Assembly (NCBI GenBank): GCA_029556045.1
Contig: JAKQGS010000245.1
Span: 1-10,336 of the forward strand
DNA from: Pseudomonadota bacterium
Lineage (GTDB): Bacteria > Bdellovibrionota > Oligoflexia > Oligoflexales > Oligoflexaceae
Direction of reading: 5' to 3'
DNA: 10,336 bases
Of this stretch, positions 7,579 to 10,336 are shown piece after piece. Every line of letters starts with the position of its first letter. The stretch's first letter is position 1. The position numbers and the translations under genes are program-made. A model generated the notes under the pieces. That model searched no databases. It saw only the letters and a program-made list of their open reading frames with translations, and had not been told where the DNA came from.

Positions 7579-8277
7579 CTATTGCGCATCATTACATGAA
7601 ATACTTCCAATCGTCTCGTTCTCCTTGACGTAAACGAGAGAAAGGCCGCCGCGATCATCAACCTCAACAGCTGATCCTTTTAGAATATCCAATCGCGTGT
7701 TCTTTCTTTGGTATGTTTTAATCTTCGCATTTTCATTCTTCGTTTTGGCCTTACAATATTGCGTGCCAGCGCTATCTGAGTTGATGACTAACGGAAATTC
7801 TTTTGCAGCGAATGTTATATTGGGGTTCAAATATTTACCCCCATCACCGATCCCTTCGTTGCCTAGCGAATTATTGGCATAAGAAGAAATGGAATGGCCG
7901 GACATGGCCGCCGTTGCAATAGTCTCGTCAATGTTAGAAGATGCAGAACCCTGTATAGCGATAGACGTACAAACAAGGTCAGACCGAAAAATGTAAGATG
8001 CATGCGGAAGTTGCTGCTTTGAGTGCTGTTTGCAAAACCAAATTAGATCTTCGTGATTATAGGAGTATTGTCTAAAGGCAGCCTTATAGTGAATATAATT
8101 GTTACCACGACTTACAACTTGCGGAATAACGGAAGATTCCGGTAGCTTTGGCAAATTACGAGATTCTTGATAGGTCTCTGGCATTGCATCCAAATTAGAT
8201 TTTTCGTCTTTCGCTGTTTTGCAGGAAAATAGAAACACAAGGGATGCCGCAACGAACAGTGTTTTGAATTTACCCAT
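7579..8277 (-). CDS. Unrecognised lipoprotein
   Basis: Product of 232 residues with no family I recognise. The start MGKFK, a hydrophobic core and LFSC at 16-19 form a lipoprotein signal peptide with lipidated Cys19; Phe at -2 is a little atypical. The mature part has four more Cys (82, 103, 175, 228) that could make two disulfides in the periplasm. A Gly/Asn/Ser-rich middle (about 126-150) looks flexible. The C-terminal 45 residues (LKGSAVEVDD, then LSLVYV, ENETIGSIS) look beta-rich and faintly recall an SH3-like barrel, which is only a hint. The ATG has AAGGGG about 8 bases upstream on the minus strand. The gene is AT-richer than its flanks and lies upstream of the HNH remnant in the same direction. 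It is probably a lineage-specific accessory gene. Confidence 0.75.
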   Translation of the reverse strand: MGKFKTLFVAASLVFLFSCKTAKDEKSNLDAMPETYQESRNLPKLPESSVIPQVVSRGNNYIHYKAAFRQYSYNHEDLIWFCKQHSKQQLPHASYIFRSDLVCTSIAIQGSASSNIDETIATAAMSGHSISSYANNSLGNEGIGDGGKYLNPNITFAAKEFPLVINSDSAGTQYCKAKTKNENAKIKTYQRKNTRLDILKGSAVEVDDRGGLSLVYVKENETIGSISCNDAQ

Positions 8278-8497
8278 AATTTCATCCCCTTTCTATGTAC
8301 TACATGAAGGCAGTGTAATTAACGACCGAGACATTGCCCCTCTGCCCGTGTGATCGGAACAAATGGATTCACAATTATACAAAATTTAAATAATTAATAA
8401 AACCATGCCGTTAAAGAGTGCCCATTGGTCGTAATATGCGTTGTCCTGGCTAGCTCACCTATAGTTCTAGGTCTTTTTAAATTGTTCCCATGCCCTG
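8278..8497. other. Intergenic AT-rich spacer between the lipoprotein and patatin genes
   Basis: The spacer of 220 bases has no supported gene. It holds a strongly AT-rich block at about 8370-8404 with a perfect minus-strand TATAAT, described separately. No clear intrinsic terminator for the patatin gene was seen. Confidence 0.5.
8374..8402 (-). promoter_or_regulatory. Probable promoter of the lipoprotein gene
   Basis: On the minus strand a perfect TATAAT (8374-8379) sits downstream of a T/A-rich tract. TTTTAT lies 17 bases upstream and is a weak -35 match. The leader to the ATG at 8277 would be about 90 bases. The -10 is convincing, the -35 is not; the AT-rich tract may act as an UP element. 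Confidence 0.4.
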
Positions 8498-9619
8498 CTA
8501 CACATCCATAAAATGCTGAATCGCATCTTTCATCTCCATGGTGTCCTGATAACCGAGATCCACCAGGCGAGCGGTGTATTCCCGCTCAAACAACAGATAA
8601 CTCACCAATTCAGATGATTCGTGTTGCGATCCCAATCCACGCATCATGTATTGCATCAACTTGGGCAGGTAACTGAACTTTTCCACCGCGAATTCCCCTA
8701 GGTCCATCGAGGGCGTGAGATACAACACGTCGATTTTCCGGGCACGATCTCTATCCCTCTTGTCCGGAGGCAGAAGATCAAGCAAATGATTTACGCGACG
8801 AAGCCGCTCCAAATCCTGATCAATCGCCTCAAACAAGAGGGAGTTCAGGATCACCGACAGAATGCGACCAACCGTGGCTGCTTTTGGGCGGGGGTTTAAA
8901 CGCCCCATACCCTGATGCCGCACCCCGATGATTAAAATCTTGTCCGCACCCAACTTAATGGCTGGACTCAGAGGAGTCGCGTTACGTAAGCAACCATCCC
9001 CAAAAGCCCGGTCATCAATGGTGACCGGAGGAAAAAAAAGCGGAATGGCCGATGATGCCATGATATGCGTTAGGCTGATGCGTGTGGATTCCGCCTTGCG
9101 CCCCACCCGGGTCCATGGAGCCACCCCGTGACGATGAGCATAAAAGGAAACATTCATACCCAGGGAATAATCTGTTGCGGATACCTCGAAAGCTTTGAGT
9201 CCTGAGTTGTTACCCAAATTATTTTCCAATTCATCAAAGGGTATGCGCGAAGTGAGGGTGCGTCGCAAGGGGGATACATCCAGCAGTGAATTGATGTGGG
9301 CCTTTCCCCTTAATCCCCCAAAAAGAAGATCCCTGGCCCATGACCAGCCCAAGCCAGTGATGGTAAACAGGTCGGTGCGAAAGACATCATGGGAACGGAT
9401 CTGCCCCCATATTTCTGTCAGCTCATGGGACTTTTCGTGAAGGTTCTGAAAATGAGCCGCCAGAAAAGCGCCATTGATGGCGCCCGCGCTCACCCCCGTC
9501 ACAATGGGGAATGGGAACTGCGGATAGCGGGTAAAAATCTCTACCAACGCACGGATCACGCCGGCCTGGTACGCCCCCCGCGCCCCTCCTCCCGATAGTA
9601 CCAATGCCGCATTGCTCAT
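8498..9619 (-). CDS. Patatin-like phospholipase / esterase
   Basis: Serine lipid acyl hydrolase with a Ser-Asp dyad, 373 residues from the chosen start. The oxyanion-hole motif SGGGARGAYQAG is at residues 9-20, the nucleophile elbow GVSAG at 42-46 (Ser44) and the catalytic Asp208 in FGDG. The third residue after Asp-Gly is Cys, where many patatins have Gly or Ala. A helical C-terminal part (LFEAIDQDLERLRRVN and onward) resembles that of bacterial RssA-like cytosolic patatins. There is no signal peptide or membrane segment, so the protein is probably cytoplasmic or peripheral. The frame is open up to 9724, but the ATG at 9619 is preferred: it has GGAG 7 bases upstream and starts directly at the first beta-strand, while the extension has no domain character. 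It is divergent from the Cys/His-rich gene. The lipid substrate is unknown. Confidence 0.9.
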   Translation of the reverse strand: MSNAALVLSGGGARGAYQAGVIRALVEIFTRYPQFPFPIVTGVSAGAINGAFLAAHFQNLHEKSHELTEIWGQIRSHDVFRTDLFTITGLGWSWARDLLFGGLRGKAHINSLLDVSPLRRTLTSRIPFDELENNLGNNSGLKAFEVSATDYSLGMNVSFYAHRHGVAPWTRVGRKAESTRISLTHIMASSAIPLFFPPVTIDDRAFGDGCLRNATPLSPAIKLGADKILIIGVRHQGMGRLNPRPKAATVGRILSVILNSLLFEAIDQDLERLRRVNHLLDLLPPDKRDRDRARKIDVLYLTPSMDLGEFAVEKFSYLPKLMQYMMRGLGSQHESSELVSYLLFEREYTARLVDLGYQDTMEMKDAIQHFMDV

Positions 9620-9654
9620 TCTGGTCTCCACTTCGTGGTGGGCGTCATAGTGGC

Positions 9655-9660
9655 AGTATA
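9655..9660 (-). promoter_or_regulatory. Candidate -10 element for the patatin gene
   Basis: TATACT on the minus strand, about 36 bases before the ATG at 9619. No good -35 is seen at 16-18 bases upstream, so support is limited to the hexamer and its position. Confidence 0.25.
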
Positions 9661-9770
9661 CCGGATAACATTTTGATTCGCTTCTTAAATTTTGCCAATA
9701 CGACGCTGTTCTGACGCATTGCAAAAGCTAGAAAGTACTCCTTTTCAGCCCTTGGTTTCCCTGCTATCGT

Positions 9771-9776
9771 TATACT
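9771..9776 (+). promoter_or_regulatory. Candidate -10 element for the Cys/His-rich gene
   Basis: TATACT 21 bases before the ATG at 9798. The nearest -35-like hexamer, TTGGTT at 9752-9757, is only 13 bases away. Either the promoter needs an activator or the -35 is elsewhere. No clear metal-regulator dyad was recognised in the short region upstream. Confidence 0.25.
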
Positions 9777-9797
9777 TGAATTCAGTGAGGCCATCTC

Positions 9798-10229
9798 ATG
9801 CCGAGCGCCCTTTATAGACGCATATCAATCATTCTCCTGGCATGCTTTTTCATGACCAGCCAGGCTTTGGCGTTTACCGCCCTCAATAATTGCTGCTGCG
9901 ATCGATCTGAGGAAGTTAATGCACAGGTGGATGGCGTCAACTCTCATCATCATGGGGCAGAAGCGGAACAAGAGCAGAGTCATCATTGTGATGACACCGC
10001 AGTGGTTGACAACGAGCCCAGTGAAAATTGCTGCGACGATAGCACCGCCTTCACCTGCTGTTGCAAACCCAAGACTCTTGGCATGCGCATCCCCCATACT
10101 GTGCCGTTCCTGCTGCCACTCCATTCAACGGAGATGGCAGGAGCCAGAATCATAACACCGCCTCCCTATAACGCCATGGCATCGCAATGGCGATCAGATC
10201 CCCATCATCCACCACCACAGGTGATTTAG
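9798..10229 (+). CDS. Small exported Cys/His-rich protein, probably metal-binding
   Basis: Protein of 143 residues with a clear Sec signal peptide: basic YRR, a hydrophobic core and an ALA cleavage site at 23-25. The mature part carries nine Cys in clusters: CCC at 32-34, Cys64 after His62-His63, CC at 78-79 and CCC at 87-89. A His triplet lies at 50-52, and there are many Asp/Glu. The C-terminal third is Pro-rich (PPPY, HHPPPQ) with no Cys. This composition suggests binding of a soft or transition metal such as copper, zinc or cadmium in the periplasm. Small proteins of this look, including CopL-like and DUF2946-like ones, often lead metal-efflux or metal-resistance loci, so a metal transporter may follow beyond the window. 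GAGG at 9787-9790 lies 7 bases before the ATG. The family is not firmly recognised and the function is inferred from composition. Confidence 0.7.
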   Translation: MPSALYRRISIILLACFFMTSQALAFTALNNCCCDRSEEVNAQVDGVNSHHHGAEAEQEQSHHCDDTAVVDNEPSENCCDDSTAFTCCCKPKTLGMRIPHTVPFLLPLHSTEMAGARIITPPPYNAMASQWRSDPHHPPPQVI

Positions 10230-10276
10230 AATCCATCCATAAAATTCTAATTTATGCACCGTCGTTGCGAGCGTCG

Positions 10277-10306
10277 TAAAGTCAAACTATGGTCATTTTG
10301 ACTTTA
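10277..10306. repeat. 10-bp perfect inverted repeat downstream of the Cys/His-rich gene
   Basis: TAAAGTCAAA at 10277-10286 and TTTGACTTTA at 10297-10306 are exact reverse complements separated by 10 bases. TGCGA at 10266-10270 and TCGCA at 10308-10312 can pair outside it. No T-run follows. It may be an operator for a gene beyond the window or a hairpin at the end of the upstream transcript. A purine-rich GGGGAGG at 10318-10324 lies just after it. Confidence 0.45.
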
Positions 10307-10336
10307 ATCGCAGCAATGGGGAGGTATCTCAGAACC

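Noticed and set aside
8457..8478. Possible + strand terminator (ACCTA/TAGGT hairpin followed by CTTTTT)
   Set aside because: The stem is only 5 bp and no + strand gene lies upstream to be terminated.
9620..9724. N-terminal extension of the patatin-like protein
   Set aside because: The extension has no signal peptide or domain character, while the ATG at 9619 has GGAG at good spacing.
9825..10124. Minus-strand open frame of 99 codons opposite the Cys/His-rich gene
   Set aside because: It is antisense to a gene with a clear signal peptide and ribosome binding site and has no recognisable features of its own.
10318..10336. GGGGAGG as ribosome binding site of a gene at the window edge
   Set aside because: No start codon occurs in the remaining 12 bases, so any start would be too far away; noted only with the adjacent dyad.

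Overview
This window reads as a Gram-negative chromosome. It carries periplasmic multihaem cytochromes, a TolC/MacA/MacB-type tripartite pump and an outer-membrane-style lipoprotein signal. A proteobacterium in the broad sense, or a relative such as Bdellovibrionota or another former deltaproteobacterial line, fits best. The lineage is inferred from gene content only. There are no rRNA, tRNA, CRISPR or recognisable insertion-sequence features.

Layout. (1) 1-1798: an ammonia-forming nitrite reductase pair on the + strand, nrfH (cut by the window start) and nrfA. The NrfA has CxxCH instead of the classical CxxCK at its first haem. (2) 1885-6143: a three-gene + strand operon for a tripartite efflux pump: TolC-like outer membrane factor, MacA/HlyD-type adaptor and MacB-type ABC permease. 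The first two genes overlap by four bases and the second and third are 15 bases apart. The adaptor is unusual because almost the whole alpha-helical hairpin is missing. A hairpin-forming inverted repeat lies between nrfA and this operon. (3) 6144-8497: a patchy, visibly AT-richer accessory stretch. It holds a HAD phosphatase gene (+), a frameshifted and N-terminally truncated HNH nuclease remnant (-), and an unrecognised lipoprotein gene (-). (4) 8498-9619: a patatin-like phospholipase/esterase gene (-). (5) 9798-10229: a small exported Cys/His-rich, probably metal-binding protein (+), divergent from the patatin gene. It is followed at the window edge by a 10-bp perfect dyad.

How the genes work together. 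NrfH passes electrons from the quinol pool to NrfA, which reduces nitrite to ammonium in the periplasm. The pump exports an unknown substrate using ATP hydrolysed by MacB. The accessory stretch looks like a site of gene turnover between two better-conserved blocks. The Cys/His-rich protein resembles small leader genes of metal-efflux loci, and what follows it lies outside the window.
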